From: Streptomyces vietnamensis
GTDB lineage: Bacteria > Actinomycetota > Actinomycetes > Streptomycetales > Streptomycetaceae
DNA length: 64,000 nucleotides
Assembly (NCBI RefSeq): GCF_000830005.1
Contig: NZ_CP010407.1
Coordinates: 5,398,001-5,462,000 of the forward strand
Direction of reading: 5' to 3'
The position numbers were made by a program, and so were the translations under genes. Positions 7,105 through 16,396 of the stretch are shown piece after piece (the stretch's first letter is position 1; the number at the start of each line of letters is the position of its first letter). The notes beneath the pieces are model-generated. The model ran no database searches, was not told the DNA's origin, and worked only from the letters and a program-made list of their open reading frames with translations.

Positions 7105-9321
7105 ATGGGCCGACCGGACAAGGGCAAGGCGAAGAAGCGCGGCATACGCCGCCTCTTCACCTGGAAGAAGCTCCTGGGCACCTTCTTCGTGTTCTGCCTG
7201 CTCGGCATGGGCGCCCTCTACGTCGTCTACCTGCTGGTCCCGGTGCCGTCGGCCAACGCCGAGGCGACGATGCAGAGCAACATCTACAAGTACTCCGACG
7301 GCAAGATCCTCGCCCGCACCGGCAAGATAAACCGCGAGATCGTCGGCCTGGAGAAGATCCCGCTCCCGGTCCAGAAGGCGTTCGTCGCCGCCGAGAACAA
7401 GACCTTCTACAAGGACAACGGCGTCGACATCAAGGGCACCACCCGCGCCGCCTGGAACACCGTCACCGGCAAGGGCAAGCAGGGCGGCTCGACCATCACC
7501 CAGCAGTACGTCAAGAACTTCTACCTGAGCCAGGACCAGACGGCCACGCGCAAGCTCAAGGAAATGGTCATCGCCATCAAGGTGGACCAGAGGATGAGCA
7601 AGAGCGACATCCTCGCCGGGTACATCAACACCAGCTACTACGGGCGCAGCGCCTACGGCATCCAGGCCGCCGCCCGCTCGTACTACGGCGTCGACGCCAC
7701 CAAGCTCACCACCGCCCAGGGCGCCTACCTCGCCTCGCTGCTCCAGGCGCCCAACCAGTACGACTGGACCTCCGCCAGCGCCACCGGCCGCAAGCTCGTC
7801 GAGGACCGCTGGAACTACGTCCTCGACAACATGGTCGGCGAGGGCTGGCTCAGCGCCTCCGAGCGCGCCGGCATGAAGTTCCCCGTCCCGCAGAAGCCCA
7901 AGCCCCTCCCCGGCATGGAGGGCCAGACCGGCTACATCGTCGAGGCCGCCAACCAGGAGCTGATGCGCCAGGGCGTCAGCGAGGAGGACATCAAGGCCGG
8001 CGGCTGGACGATCACCCTCAACATCGACGAGAAGAAGCAGAAGGACCTCGTCAAGGCGGTCGACAAGCAGCTGGAGGCCAAGCTCGACCGCAAGGGCGAC
8101 AAGAAGCAGGCCACCGTCCAGGCCGGCGCCACCTCCGTCGATCCGAAGACCGGCGCGGTCGTCGCGATGTACGGCGGCGTCGGCGCCACCGAGCACTGGA
8201 TGTCCAACGCCACCCGCCGCGACTACCAGCCCGCCTCCACCTTCAAGCCGATCGTCCTCGCCTCCGCCGTGGACAACCACGCGGTCACCCAGGACGGCCG
8301 GCAGATCGGCCTCGGCACGATCTACGACGGCACCAGCCAGCGGCCGGTCGTCGGCAGCCCCATCGCGTTCGCGCCGGAGAACGAGGACGACGAGAGCTAC
8401 GGCCCCGTCACCGTCCAGAAGGCCACCAACAGCTCGATCAACTCGGTCTTCGCCCAGATGATCGTCGACGTCACCCCGGCCAAGGCCAAGAAGACCGCAC
8501 TCGCCCTCGGCATGAAGGACGGCGCGGGTTTCCCCGAGACCCCCGCCATCTCCCTCGGCACCATGGGCGCCTCGACCATGGACATGGCCGGCGCCTACGC
8601 CACGCTCGACAACCACGGCAAGAAGGTCACCCCGACCCTGGTGAAGACCGCCGAGCACAAGGACCGCACCGTCAAGGGCGCCCAGCCGATCGGCGAGCAG
8701 GTCATCAGCCGCGAGGCCGCCGACACCGCCACCCAGGCCATGACGGGCGTCGTGCAGAGCGGCTCCGGCTTCCGCGCCGCCGGTGACTACGAGGCCGCCG
8801 GCAAGACCGGCACCTCCGAGAACAACCGCTCCGCCTGGTTCGTGGGCTACACCCCCGAACTCGTCACCGCCGTCGCCCTCTTCGGCGAGGACGCCCAGGG
8901 CAACCAGGTCACCCTCACCGACACCATCAACCCCGGCCGCGCCAACGGTGGACGCACGCCCGCCCAGATCTGGGGCGACTACACCGAACGCGCCCTGAAC
9001 GGCGGCTCGGACGCCTCCTTCGACCTGGAGACCGACGGCGCCGCCCCGGACGGCACGCTCCCGGAGCCCACCAGGACCACCGAGGCCCCGGCGACCGAGG
9101 AGCCGACCGAGGAGCCGACCACGGCCACCACGGCCCCGACGGCCCCGGCGACCTCGACGACCACCACGCCGCCGCAGCCGACGAGAGACCCCGTCACCAC
9201 GCCGCCGGAGCCCACCCAGGAGCCGACGGCGACCCAGGAGCCGACGGCCCCGCCGACGTCGATCCAGCCGCCGGACGCCGGCGACCCCGTGGCGAACAGC
9301 ACCACCCGCCCGCCGCGCTGA
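7105..9321 (+). CDS. Class A penicillin-binding protein (transglycosylase-transpeptidase)
   Basis: 738 aa bifunctional peptidoglycan synthase. A basic cytoplasmic N-terminus is followed by one membrane anchor (about residues 23-46). The GT51 domain carries the catalytic glutamate E97 in AAENKTFY and the GGSTITQQ motif at 127-134. The transpeptidase domain has S378TFK381 (active serine), S444IN446 and K567TG569. The last 85 residues are a Pro/Thr/Glu-rich tail, common in Streptomyces PBPs and perhaps wall-spanning. The ATG at 7105 is the first good start. It is transcribed alone and ends in a hairpin. Active at the outer face of the membrane in wall growth. Confidence 0.93.
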   Translation: MGRPDKGKAKKRGIRRLFTWKKLLGTFFVFCLLGMGALYVVYLLVPVPSANAEATMQSNIYKYSDGKILARTGKINREIVGLEKIPLPVQKAFVAAENKTFYKDNGVDIKGTTRAAWNTVTGKGKQGGSTITQQYVKNFYLSQDQTATRKLKEMVIAIKVDQRMSKSDILAGYINTSYYGRSAYGIQAAARSYYGVDATKLTTAQGAYLASLLQAPNQYDWTSASATGRKLVEDRWNYVLDNMVGEGWLSASERAGMKFPVPQKPKPLPGMEGQTGYIVEAANQELMRQGVSEEDIKAGGWTITLNIDEKKQKDLVKAVDKQLEAKLDRKGDKKQATVQAGATSVDPKTGAVVAMYGGVGATEHWMSNATRRDYQPASTFKPIVLASAVDNHAVTQDGRQIGLGTIYDGTSQRPVVGSPIAFAPENEDDESYGPVTVQKATNSSINSVFAQMIVDVTPAKAKKTALALGMKDGAGFPETPAISLGTMGASTMDMAGAYATLDNHGKKVTPTLVKTAEHKDRTVKGAQPIGEQVISREAADTATQAMTGVVQSGSGFRAAGDYEAAGKTGTSENNRSAWFVGYTPELVTAVALFGEDAQGNQVTLTDTINPGRANGGRTPAQIWGDYTERALNGGSDASFDLETDGAAPDGTLPEPTRTTEAPATEEPTEEPTTATTAPTAPATSTTTTPPQPTRDPVTTPPEPTQEPTATQEPTAPPTSIQPPDAGDPVANSTTRPPR

Positions 9322-9331
9322 CGACATGAGT

Positions 9332-9362
9332 GAAGGCCGGACCCGCACGGGGTCCGGCCTTC
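9332..9362. terminator. Terminator after the PBP gene
   Basis: Perfect 13-bp arms (gaaggccggaccc and complement) with a 5-nt loop, 10 bp after the stop codon. It can also act on the converging SpoIIE-type gene. Confidence 0.8.
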
Positions 9363-9365
9363 GCC

Positions 9366-9407
9366 GTTCTCACAGGTGTACGGGCTGTTCTCACAGGTGT
9401 ACGGGCT
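9366..9407. repeat. 21-bp perfect tandem duplication on a stop codon
   Basis: Two identical copies (9366-9386 and 9387-9407) of a unit containing ctcacaggtgtacgggct. The second copy ends on the first base of the TGA (read on - strand) of the neighbouring phosphatase gene. Confidence 0.85.
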
Positions 9408-11581
9408 CAGGTGCGGGTCGCCAGCTCGAACCAGACCACCTTGCCGCCCGAGAGCCGGGTCGCCCCCCACCGCCGGGCAAGACGGTTCACCAGGAACAGT
9501 CCGCGCCCGCCCTCGTCCGTGTCGCGCGCCCGCCGCTGCCGGGGCAGCTGCGGGGAGTCGTCGCCGACCTCGCAGCGCAGCACGTCCGTACGGAGCAGCC
9601 GCAGGGTCACCGGCCGCTCCGCGTACCGCACGGCGTTCGTCACGACCTCGCTGATCAACAGCTCCACCGAGTCCGTCAGCTCCTCCAGGTCCCAGCGGGC
9701 GAGCGCCCGCCGGGCGAGCCGCCGGGCCCGCCCCGGGGCCGCGTCCTCCGGCTCCAGGAACCAGTACGCCACGTCGCTCGGCGCGATCCCGTCGAACCGG
9801 GCCGCGAGCAGCGCGATGTCGTCGTCCCGGTCGCCCGGGCCCAGCATGTCCAGGACGTCGTCGCAGAGCGCCTCCAGGGGCGGCGAGTGGTCCGGGCCCG
9901 TCAGCTGCGCGGTCGCCGCCAGGCGCTCCCGCAGCTGCTCGATCCCCGTCCACACGTCCCGCAGCCGGGACTCGACGAGACCGTCCGTGTAGAGCAGCAG
10001 CGTGGCGCCGGCCGGGGCGTCCAGCTCGACCGCCTCGAAGTCCACCCCGCCGACCCCGATCGGGGCGCCGGGCGGCACCCGCAGCACCTCGGCGCGGCCG
10101 CCCAGGTGGAGCAGTATCGGCGGCGGATGGCCCGCGTTGGCCACGGTGATCCGGTGCGAGACCGGGTCGTACACCGCGTACATGCACGTCGCCATCCGGT
10201 CCTGGCCGAGCCGCTGCGCCTGCTCGTCCAGGTGGTGCAGGACCTCCTGCGGGGGCAGGTCGAGACCGGCCAGGGTCTGCGCCGTGGTGCGCAGCTGGCC
10301 CATGATCGCCGCCGAGGTCATGGAGTGGCCCATGACGTCGCCGACGACCAGGGCGACCCTGCTGCCGGGCAGCGGGATCGCGTCGTACCAGTCACCGCCC
10401 ACGCGGGCCGTCTCGGCCGCCGGCAGATAGCGCGAGGCCAGCTTGACGCCGGTCGGCTGCGGCAGCGAGTCCGGCAGCATCGTCCGCTGGAGCTCGTCCG
10501 CGATGTACGCCTCGCGGCCGTACAGGACGGCCTTGTCGATGCCGAGCGCGGTGTGCGTCGCCAACTGGGCCGCGACGAGCAGGTCGTTCGGCTCGAAGCC
10601 GGCCCGCTCGGGGCGGCGCAGGAACACGGCCGCGCCGATCACCCGGCGCCGGCCGCGCAGCGGAGCCAGTATCGCGCGCAGCCCGCCGGGCAGCGGGTGT
10701 TCGGGGCCGAGCAGCTCGGTCAGGGCCGTCTTGGCGGCCGCGGAGTCGCCGAAGACCGGCCGCACCCCGCGCAGCACCTCGGCGAGCGCCCCGCCGTTCC
10801 GCACCTCGCAGAGTTCGGCTGCGGGGGTCGGGTCCGGATCGGGTACGAGGACGAGCTCCTCGCCCTCCAGATCGCTTAACCGCAGCCGGTCCGTGCGGCG
10901 CAGGCGCAGCACGAACGGCGCCACCGGGCGCTCGTCTCCCACCGGGAGCGGGTCGCGGAGGTAGACCAGGATCTCGTCGGAGAAGGTCGGCACGGTGGCC
11001 CGGCACAGGCCGAGGACGATCTCGTCCAGGTCGATGCCGCGCGCGATGCGCCGGGTCGCGGCCCCGACGAACCGCAGCCGCTCGCCCTCCCGCCGCGCGA
11101 CGCCGTCCCCGCCGCGGGCCCCGCCGCCGGGACGCTGCGGGGACACGGCGACGGCCACGGCACCGGGGGCGCCGGGGTGTCCCGTACCGCCCGTCGTGTC
11201 GGGGGAGCCGGGGTGTCCCGTACCGCCGGGAGCGCCTGGGTGTCCGGTGTCGTCGGCGGGGCTCGGACGGCCCGTACCGGCCGTCGTGTCGGGGTGGTCG
11301 ATGCCGGCGGGGGAGCCGGGGTGTGCCGTACCGCCGGAGGCGTCGGGGTGTTCCGCACCGGCCGGGGTGCTCGGGTGGTCCGTGCCGGCCGGCGGGGTCG
11401 GGCCCGTCGGCTGCGCGGGCAGTTCCGGGCCCGGGGCCGCGGGGGCCACCGGGCCGCCCGGCTGAGCGGGCAGGTCGGAGGGCAGGCCGGCGGCCGCCGC
11501 CTCCTGGCGAGGGCGCGCGCGTTCCTGCGGCCGGGCAGCCAGGGGCTGCCGGCCTTCGTGGGAGGTGGGATGCTCCGTCAC
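9407..11581 (-). CDS. GAF-SpoIIE-HATPase protein (RsbU/RsbW-like regulator)
   Basis: About 724 aa. The first 200 residues are a low-complexity Pro/Gly/Thr/His spacer built from repeats like GTGHPGAPGG. A GAF sensor domain follows (about 220-390). Next is a PP2C/SpoIIE phosphatase domain with VGGDWYDAIPL and LVVGDVMGHS metal-binding motifs. Last is a HATPase_c kinase domain (ISEVVTNAVRYAE ... DEGGRGLFLVNRLA). Such proteins dephosphorylate and phosphorylate anti-anti-sigma factors in stress and developmental sigma-factor cascades. The start is uncertain: GTG at 11581 gives VTEHPTSHEG, with only a weak ribosome site; the frame is open a further 150 bp upstream. Confidence 0.85.
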   Translation of the reverse strand: MTEHPTSHEGRQPLAARPQERARPRQEAAAAGLPSDLPAQPGGPVAPAAPGPELPAQPTGPTPPAGTDHPSTPAGAEHPDASGGTAHPGSPAGIDHPDTTAGTGRPSPADDTGHPGAPGGTGHPGSPDTTGGTGHPGAPGAVAVAVSPQRPGGGARGGDGVARREGERLRFVGAATRRIARGIDLDEIVLGLCRATVPTFSDEILVYLRDPLPVGDERPVAPFVLRLRRTDRLRLSDLEGEELVLVPDPDPTPAAELCEVRNGGALAEVLRGVRPVFGDSAAAKTALTELLGPEHPLPGGLRAILAPLRGRRRVIGAAVFLRRPERAGFEPNDLLVAAQLATHTALGIDKAVLYGREAYIADELQRTMLPDSLPQPTGVKLASRYLPAAETARVGGDWYDAIPLPGSRVALVVGDVMGHSMTSAAIMGQLRTTAQTLAGLDLPPQEVLHHLDEQAQRLGQDRMATCMYAVYDPVSHRITVANAGHPPPILLHLGGRAEVLRVPPGAPIGVGGVDFEAVELDAPAGATLLLYTDGLVESRLRDVWTGIEQLRERLAATAQLTGPDHSPPLEALCDDVLDMLGPGDRDDDIALLAARFDGIAPSDVAYWFLEPEDAAPGRARRLARRALARWDLEELTDSVELLISEVVTNAVRYAERPVTLRLLRTDVLRCEVGDDSPQLPRQRRARDTDEGGRGLFLVNRLARRWGATRLSGGKVVWFELATRT
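11185..11410. repeat. Degenerate repeats encoding a HPGAPGGTG-type spacer
   Basis: Variants of a 24-48 bp unit built on ccgtaccgcc and gggtgtcc recur about eight times and encode the flexible N-terminal region of the phosphatase. This is a likely site of length variation between strains. Confidence 0.65.
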
Positions 11582-11892
11582 GCGTGGGATTCCGTCCGTC
11601 CGGGCCGGTGGTGCGATGCACTCGCTCTTCTCGCCGATGCCGCGCCTTCGGCGGGGGTAAACCCCTCGTATGCAGCGGATCTGGACGTTCCGCGAGCTGC
11701 GGCAACGGCAGGGGTCGGAACACCCGGGCACACGTCCGGCACTGCTCTCCCCCTCGTGGATGACTTCTGGTCAGGTCCTGCGCTGTGCTGAGTCGTTGAC
11801 GTGCTGTTCGGTCGGTCTGACGTGGTGTCGGATCGGTCTCTGCCGTGCGGAGGACGATCCTACGTTTGAACCCCTGGGGCGCATCAAGGGTC
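11582..11892. other. Gene-free region upstream of the SpoIIE-type gene
   Basis: 311 bp between the start of the phosphatase gene and the stop of the DUF402 gene, both on the - strand. It must hold the phosphatase promoter. I see short inverted repeats (gttccg/cggaac near 11690-11720) but no clear -35/-10 pair and no credible small gene. Confidence 0.5.
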
Positions 11893-12558
11893 TCACGGCG
11901 CCGTGTGCGCCGGAGTGCGATCCCAGTCCGCCGGCAGTTCCGGAACCCGCCATCCCGGATCGGGCCGCCAGTCCTCCCAGCCGTCCGCGAACGGCGTCCC
12001 CCACGACTTGATCCGCTCCACCGCCCGCTCCCCGGCCGCCCGCACCCGGGCGGCCTGCTCCGGGCCCATGAGGCCGGACCGCTGGGCCTGCGCGAACTCG
12101 TCCTCGTCCCGCCACAGCCAGCTGCGGTCGGGGTAGACGGAGATGTCGAGGAAGTGGTCCTCGGAGTCGAGACCGCCGGACCACCGGACCCGGGGCTCCT
12201 CCAGATTCACGTACCAGCTGCGGAAGCGCCAGCCGCGCTCCCAGAACAGCCAGACCGACCACGGCTCCCCGGGCCGCGCCAGCTTCAGCACCCCGCTGCC
12301 GGACCAGCGCGCGCGCTCGGTGGTGCGCGGGGCGGTGTAGCGGGTGGCGAGCGGCTCGTCGTGGACGGGCGTGCCGTCGGCGAGCACGGGCCGGACGCAC
12401 TCGGTGTCGGGCGCCATCCAGACCGCGAGCAGCTCGGGCGTGTCCTGCACGACCGTCACCGGCCGGCAGATGTGCACCGCGCCGGTGCCGTTGCCGCGGT
12501 AGCGCCAGAGGATGTGATCCCCCGGCGCCCAGTGCTGAGAGCCGCCCGATCCTGTCAT
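11893..12558 (-). CDS. DUF402 domain protein (FomD-like)
   Basis: 221 aa. The C-terminal half has the DUF402 landmarks WYVNLEEPRVRW and DHFLDISVYPD followed by WLWRDEDEF, the acidic residues that bind metal in FomD, a nucleotidyl-phosphonate hydrolase of fosfomycin biosynthesis. Related proteins hydrolyse nucleoside diphosphates or nucleotidyl phosphonates, so a housekeeping nucleotide hydrolase is possible; no phosphonate genes are nearby. The ATG at 12558 has no ribosome site but a TAAGAT box ends 6 nt before it, so it is probably leaderless. Substrate unknown. Confidence 0.8.
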   Translation of the reverse strand: MTGSGGSQHWAPGDHILWRYRGNGTGAVHICRPVTVVQDTPELLAVWMAPDTECVRPVLADGTPVHDEPLATRYTAPRTTERARWSGSGVLKLARPGEPWSVWLFWERGWRFRSWYVNLEEPRVRWSGGLDSEDHFLDISVYPDRSWLWRDEDEFAQAQRSGLMGPEQAARVRAAGERAVERIKSWGTPFADGWEDWRPDPGWRVPELPADWDRTPAHTAP

Positions 12559-12564
12559 GCGCAG

Positions 12565-12570
12565 ATCTTA
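12565..12570 (-). promoter_or_regulatory. -10 box of a leaderless DUF402 gene promoter
   Basis: TAAGAT on the - strand, 6 nt before the ATG, with no ribosome site. Confidence 0.55.
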
Positions 12571-12616
12571 GGGGCGCGCTCCCACGACCGCTGCGGCACA
12601 GATCACGAAGGAGTCT

Positions 12617-12666
12617 GCTACCGGTCACGTACGAATCGGCTACCGGCCGGTCGCTACCGGCCGGTC
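12617..12666. repeat. Repeated GCTACCGG motifs
   Basis: GCTACCGG occurs at 12617, 12639 and 12653; the last two are identical 14-bp direct repeats (gctaccggccggtc). The stretch lies between the fumC stop and the DUF402 start. A related palindrome, gctaccg-gt-cggtagc, is at 17096-17111. Confidence 0.7.
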
Positions 12667-12684
12667 ACCTGCGGGGCACCTCCG

Positions 12685-14085
12685 CTACGGGTGCGTCATC
12701 CGCAGCACGTCCAGCGCCTCGTCCAGCTGCTCGACCGTGAGGTCGCCCCGCTCGACGTAGCCGGATTCGAGGACCACCTCGCGGATGGTCTTCCGCTCGG
12801 CGAGGGACTTCTTGGCGACCTTCGCGGCCTCCTCGTAGCCGATGTACTTGTTCAGCGGGGTGACCACGGACGGCGAGGACTCGGCGTACTCGCGGGCGCG
12901 GTCCACGTTCGCCGTGATCCCGTCGACCGTGCGGTCGGCGAGCAGCCGGGAGGCGTTGGCGAGCAGCCGTACGGACTCCAGGAGGTTCTTCGCCATCACC
13001 GGCAGCATCACGTTGAGCTCGAAGTTCCCGGCCGCGCCCGCCACCGCCACCGTGGTGTCGTTTCCGGTCACTTGTGCGGCGACCATGAGGACCGCCTCGG
13101 GGATCACCGGGTTGACCTTGCCCGGCATGATCGAGGAGCCGGGCTGGAGGTCGGGGAGGTTGATCTCGGCGAGGCCGGTGCGCGGGCCGCTGGCCATCCA
13201 GCGCAGATCGTTGGCGATCTTGGTGAGGGAGACGGCGATGGTCCTGAGCTGCCCGGACGTCTCCACCAGGGCGTCGCGGGCGCCCTGGGCCTCGAAGTGG
13301 TCGCGGGCCTCGGTCAGCGGCAGTCCGGTGGCGCGGGCGACCTCGGCGATGACGGCCGCGGAGAAGCCGGCCGGGGTGTTGATCCCGGTGCCCACCGCCG
13401 TACCGCCGAGGGGGAGTTCGGCGAGGCGGGGGAGTGCGGCGCGGAGCCGTTCGGCGCCGTACCGGACCTGTGCCGCGTAGCCGCCGAACTCCTGGCCCAG
13501 GGTGACCGGGGTGGCATCCATCAGATGCGTACGGCCGGACTTCACCACCGTCGCGAATTCGGCTGATTTTCGCTCCAGGGAGGCGGCCAGGTGGTCGAGC
13601 GCGGGGATCAGGTCGCGGGTGACGGCGGCGGTGGCCGCGATGTGGATGGAGGAGGGGAAGACGTCGTTCGAGGACTGCGAGGCGTTGACGTGGTCGTTGG
13701 GGTGGACCTCGCGGCCCTCGGGGAGCCGCTCGGTGGCGAGGGTGGCGATCACCTCGTTGGTGTTCATGTTGGACGAGGTGCCCGAGCCGGTCTGGAAGAC
13801 GTCCACGGGGAAGTGCTCGTCCCAGCGCCCCTCGGCGACCTCCCCGGCCGCCGAGACGATGGCCTCCGCGCGGTCCTTCTCGATCACCCCGAGCTCGGCG
13901 TTGACCTCGGCGGCGGCGGCCTTGATCCGGGCCAGGGCCTCGATGTGGGCGCGCTCCAGGCGCTGACCGGAGATCGGGAAGTTCTCCACGGCCCGCTGGG
14001 TCTGGGCCCGCCACTTGGCGTGCGCGGGGACCCGCACCTCGCCCATGGAGTCGTGCTCGATGCGGTAGCCGTCGTCATTGCTCAT
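12685..14085 (-). CDS. fumC: Fumarate hydratase class II
   Basis: 466 aa, the normal length of the iron-independent tetrameric fumarase of the TCA cycle. Residues 101-112 ([12 protein letters not shown]), 187-192 (HLMDAT) and the superfamily signature [11 protein letters not shown] at 316-326, which carries the catalytic serine, are all intact. A strong aggaggt ribosome site precedes the ATG. Aspartase is a close relative, but the motif context fits fumarase better. It is transcribed alone, divergent from the GDSL gene. A class I fumarase is encoded 3 kb away. Confidence 0.92.
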   Translation of the reverse strand: MSNDDGYRIEHDSMGEVRVPAHAKWRAQTQRAVENFPISGQRLERAHIEALARIKAAAAEVNAELGVIEKDRAEAIVSAAGEVAEGRWDEHFPVDVFQTGSGTSSNMNTNEVIATLATERLPEGREVHPNDHVNASQSSNDVFPSSIHIAATAAVTRDLIPALDHLAASLERKSAEFATVVKSGRTHLMDATPVTLGQEFGGYAAQVRYGAERLRAALPRLAELPLGGTAVGTGINTPAGFSAAVIAEVARATGLPLTEARDHFEAQGARDALVETSGQLRTIAVSLTKIANDLRWMASGPRTGLAEINLPDLQPGSSIMPGKVNPVIPEAVLMVAAQVTGNDTTVAVAGAAGNFELNVMLPVMAKNLLESVRLLANASRLLADRTVDGITANVDRAREYAESSPSVVTPLNKYIGYEEAAKVAKKSLAERKTIREVVLESGYVERGDLTVEQLDEALDVLRMTHP

Positions 14086-14192
14086 GGTGAGTCAACCTCC
14101 TGAAAAAGATGAGCACTTCTCTTGTTCGATGTATTCCCAAGGGGCGTACCGGCCAGTAAAAACCGTGGGTAACCCCACTTCCAGGAGGCGCA

Positions 14193-15722
14193 ATGAAGCG
14201 CACCAGGTACAGACTCCGCTGGCCCGTCGCGGCCGTCGCCGCAGCCGCGGCGGCCCTCGGCAGCATGACCGCCGCCGCCCCCGCCGGCGCGGCCGACACG
14301 AGCACCGCGGCCGGAATCACCTCCGTACCGCTCTCCCCCGAGCTGGAGGCGATCCGGGCGGCCGAGGCCACCAAGATCTACGGCAGCCCCGAGGAGCGCC
14401 CGCTCGCCCAGCGCAAGACCGGCCTGATCTCGCTGGGCGACAGCGAGATCTCCGGCGAGGGCGTCGGCACGTACGAGTCCCCCACCAACGGGCCCACCAA
14501 CTGGTGCCACCGCTCCCCGGACGCCGCCATCCACCGCACCGGGATCCCCGCGGACCTCACCTTCAACGTCGCCTGCTCCGGTGCGTACACCGGCAACATC
14601 AGGATCGGCGGCTCCAAGCAGTACGCCGACGAGCTCGTCCAGAGCGACAACCTCGCGGTCAAGGCCCGCAACACCCGCATCAAGATGGTCCTGCTCGTCG
14701 CCGGCGCCAACGACGACCTGCAGTTCGGGCCCGTCATGACCGACTGCGTCCAGCGGTTCGTGCTCAGCCAGGGCACCTGCGAGCCCAAGTACGCCCCCGG
14801 CTGGCAGGCCCGCGTCGACGGGCTCGTCCCCAAGGTCGAGCAGACGGTCCGCGACCTCAAGACCGTCATGCGGGACGCCGGATACGCCGACGGCGACTAC
14901 AAGCTCGTCGTCATGGGCTACCCCAGCCCGATCGGCCCCGACTTCTACGACAACCCGAACTTCCCCGGCAAGCTCGCCTGCGGCGGCATGGGCTACGACT
15001 CCGACACCAAGTGGGGCCGCAACAGCGCCGTTCCCGCCTTCGAGCGCGGCATGCGCAAGGTCGCGGCCGACACCGGGGCCACCTACCTCGACAACTCGCG
15101 CCTCTTCAACGGCCACGAGGTCTGCATGGAGGACACCTGGGCCCGGGGCCTCTACATCGACCTCTCCAAGCCCGGCGGCCTCGACGAGAACTCCGTACGC
15201 CAGTCCTTCCACCCCAACAGGAGCGGCCACGGCGCCTTCGCGTCCTGCCTCACCCAGATCTACAACTCGGGCCTGCGCGAGGCGAGCTGCGCCGACGTCA
15301 ACTCCTCCGGCACCCCGACGCTCTTCCCGCTCGCCTGGGACGACGCGTACCAGCCGCTGAAGAACCAGGCGACCGGCAACTGCCTCGACGTCAACGCCTC
15401 CGAGTCGGCCAACGGCACCGCCGTCCTCGGCTGGGACTGCCACGGCGGCCGCAACCAGAACTGGTGGTACGACTCCGCCCGGCAGACCGTCCACACCCAG
15501 CTCACCCAGGACCGCTGCCTGGACGTCCCGGGCGCCGTCTACCAGACCGGCAAGGCGCTCATCATCTGGAACTGCAGCGGCGCCGCCAACCAGAAGTTCG
15601 TCCGTGACGGCGCCACCGTCCGGCCCGCCGCCGCGACCGGACTCTGCCTCACCCAGGGCGCGGCGAAGGAGCCGATCCGGCTCCAGAACTGCGACGGCTC
15701 CGCGAACCAGAAGTTCGTGTAA
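14193..15722 (+). CDS. Secreted SGNH/GDSL esterase with ricin-B lectin domain
   Basis: 509 aa. A signal peptide with a long alanine-rich core ends near AGA-AD (about residue 34). The SGNH hydrolase domain has the nucleophile S84 in SLGDSEISGEG, the block II glycine near SGAYTGN (129-135), N173 in VAGANDD and H340 in SFHPNRSGHG, so the catalytic residues are complete. A ricin B-type beta-trefoil (about 385-509) with three QxW-like repeats (NQNWW, NQKF, NQKF) should bind carbohydrate. An aggaggc ribosome site lies 5 nt before the ATG. Likely a secreted carbohydrate- or lipid-ester hydrolase directed to polysaccharide. Confidence 0.88.
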   Translation: MKRTRYRLRWPVAAVAAAAAALGSMTAAAPAGAADTSTAAGITSVPLSPELEAIRAAEATKIYGSPEERPLAQRKTGLISLGDSEISGEGVGTYESPTNGPTNWCHRSPDAAIHRTGIPADLTFNVACSGAYTGNIRIGGSKQYADELVQSDNLAVKARNTRIKMVLLVAGANDDLQFGPVMTDCVQRFVLSQGTCEPKYAPGWQARVDGLVPKVEQTVRDLKTVMRDAGYADGDYKLVVMGYPSPIGPDFYDNPNFPGKLACGGMGYDSDTKWGRNSAVPAFERGMRKVAADTGATYLDNSRLFNGHEVCMEDTWARGLYIDLSKPGGLDENSVRQSFHPNRSGHGAFASCLTQIYNSGLREASCADVNSSGTPTLFPLAWDDAYQPLKNQATGNCLDVNASESANGTAVLGWDCHGGRNQNWWYDSARQTVHTQLTQDRCLDVPGAVYQTGKALIIWNCSGAANQKFVRDGATVRPAAATGLCLTQGAAKEPIRLQNCDGSANQKFV

Positions 15723-15881
15723 GGGGCAACCCCAGGAACGCCGTGGCCTCCGTCCGGTGCGGGACGGGGGCCACGGCCATGCCCGGAGCGGCCGGGCCTC
15801 ACCCGAACGGGCGAAGTCGCGCCGAGCACCGGACAATGTGAAGCGTGCCGAGGGGGACCCCCATCCCACGGGAGGCAGGAC

Positions 15882-16391
15882 ATGATCCGCAGCTTGAGGA
15901 CCGGTACGCTCGGCGTCTGTACGGCGGCGGCCATCGCGGCCGTCGCCTTCGCCGCCGCCCCCTTCTCCGCCTTCGCCGACGACGGAGAAGGCTTCGAGTT
16001 CACGCTCTACGCCAAGCAGGTCCCGCCCCCCGGGACGAACGAGAGCAGTCCGCCGCCCAAGGTCGGGGACCACCCCGTCTTCGCCGACGACCTCTACAAG
16101 ACCAAGGGCGGCGACACGGTCGGCCGCGACGGCGTGGCCTGCGCCGTGGTGCGCGTCTCCGGCGACCAGGTCGACATGAACTGCGTCGGCACCATCCTCC
16201 TCAACGGCGGACCCGGCGGACAGATCGCCGCCCAGGCCCTCACCACGTTCGACACCTCGAACGACACGCCGTCCGCCTTCGACCTCGCCGTCACCGGCGG
16301 CACGGGCGACTTCAAGAGCGCGCGCGGCTACATCCGTGTGACCCCCGACGGGGACTACGACCGGATGGACTTCCACATCACCAAGCGGTGA
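15882..16391 (+). CDS. Secreted allene oxide cyclase-like barrel protein
   Basis: 169 aa with a clear signal peptide (cleavage near AFADD, about residue 32). The mature part has the strand pattern of the AOC/dirigent eight-stranded barrel, ending in FDLAVTGGTGDFKSARGYIRV, the block that defines this fold in bacterial secreted proteins. Two cysteines (CAVV, NCVG) could form a disulfide. A gggaggcaggac ribosome site precedes the ATG. The function of bacterial members is not known; a small extracellular binding role is an inference from the fold. It ends 5 bp from the stop of the converging phosphatase gene. Confidence 0.7.
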   Translation: MIRSLRTGTLGVCTAAAIAAVAFAAAPFSAFADDGEGFEFTLYAKQVPPPGTNESSPPPKVGDHPVFADDLYKTKGGDTVGRDGVACAVVRVSGDQVDMNCVGTILLNGGPGGQIAAQALTTFDTSNDTPSAFDLAVTGGTGDFKSARGYIRVTPDGDYDRMDFHITKR

Positions 16392-16396
16392 GCCCG

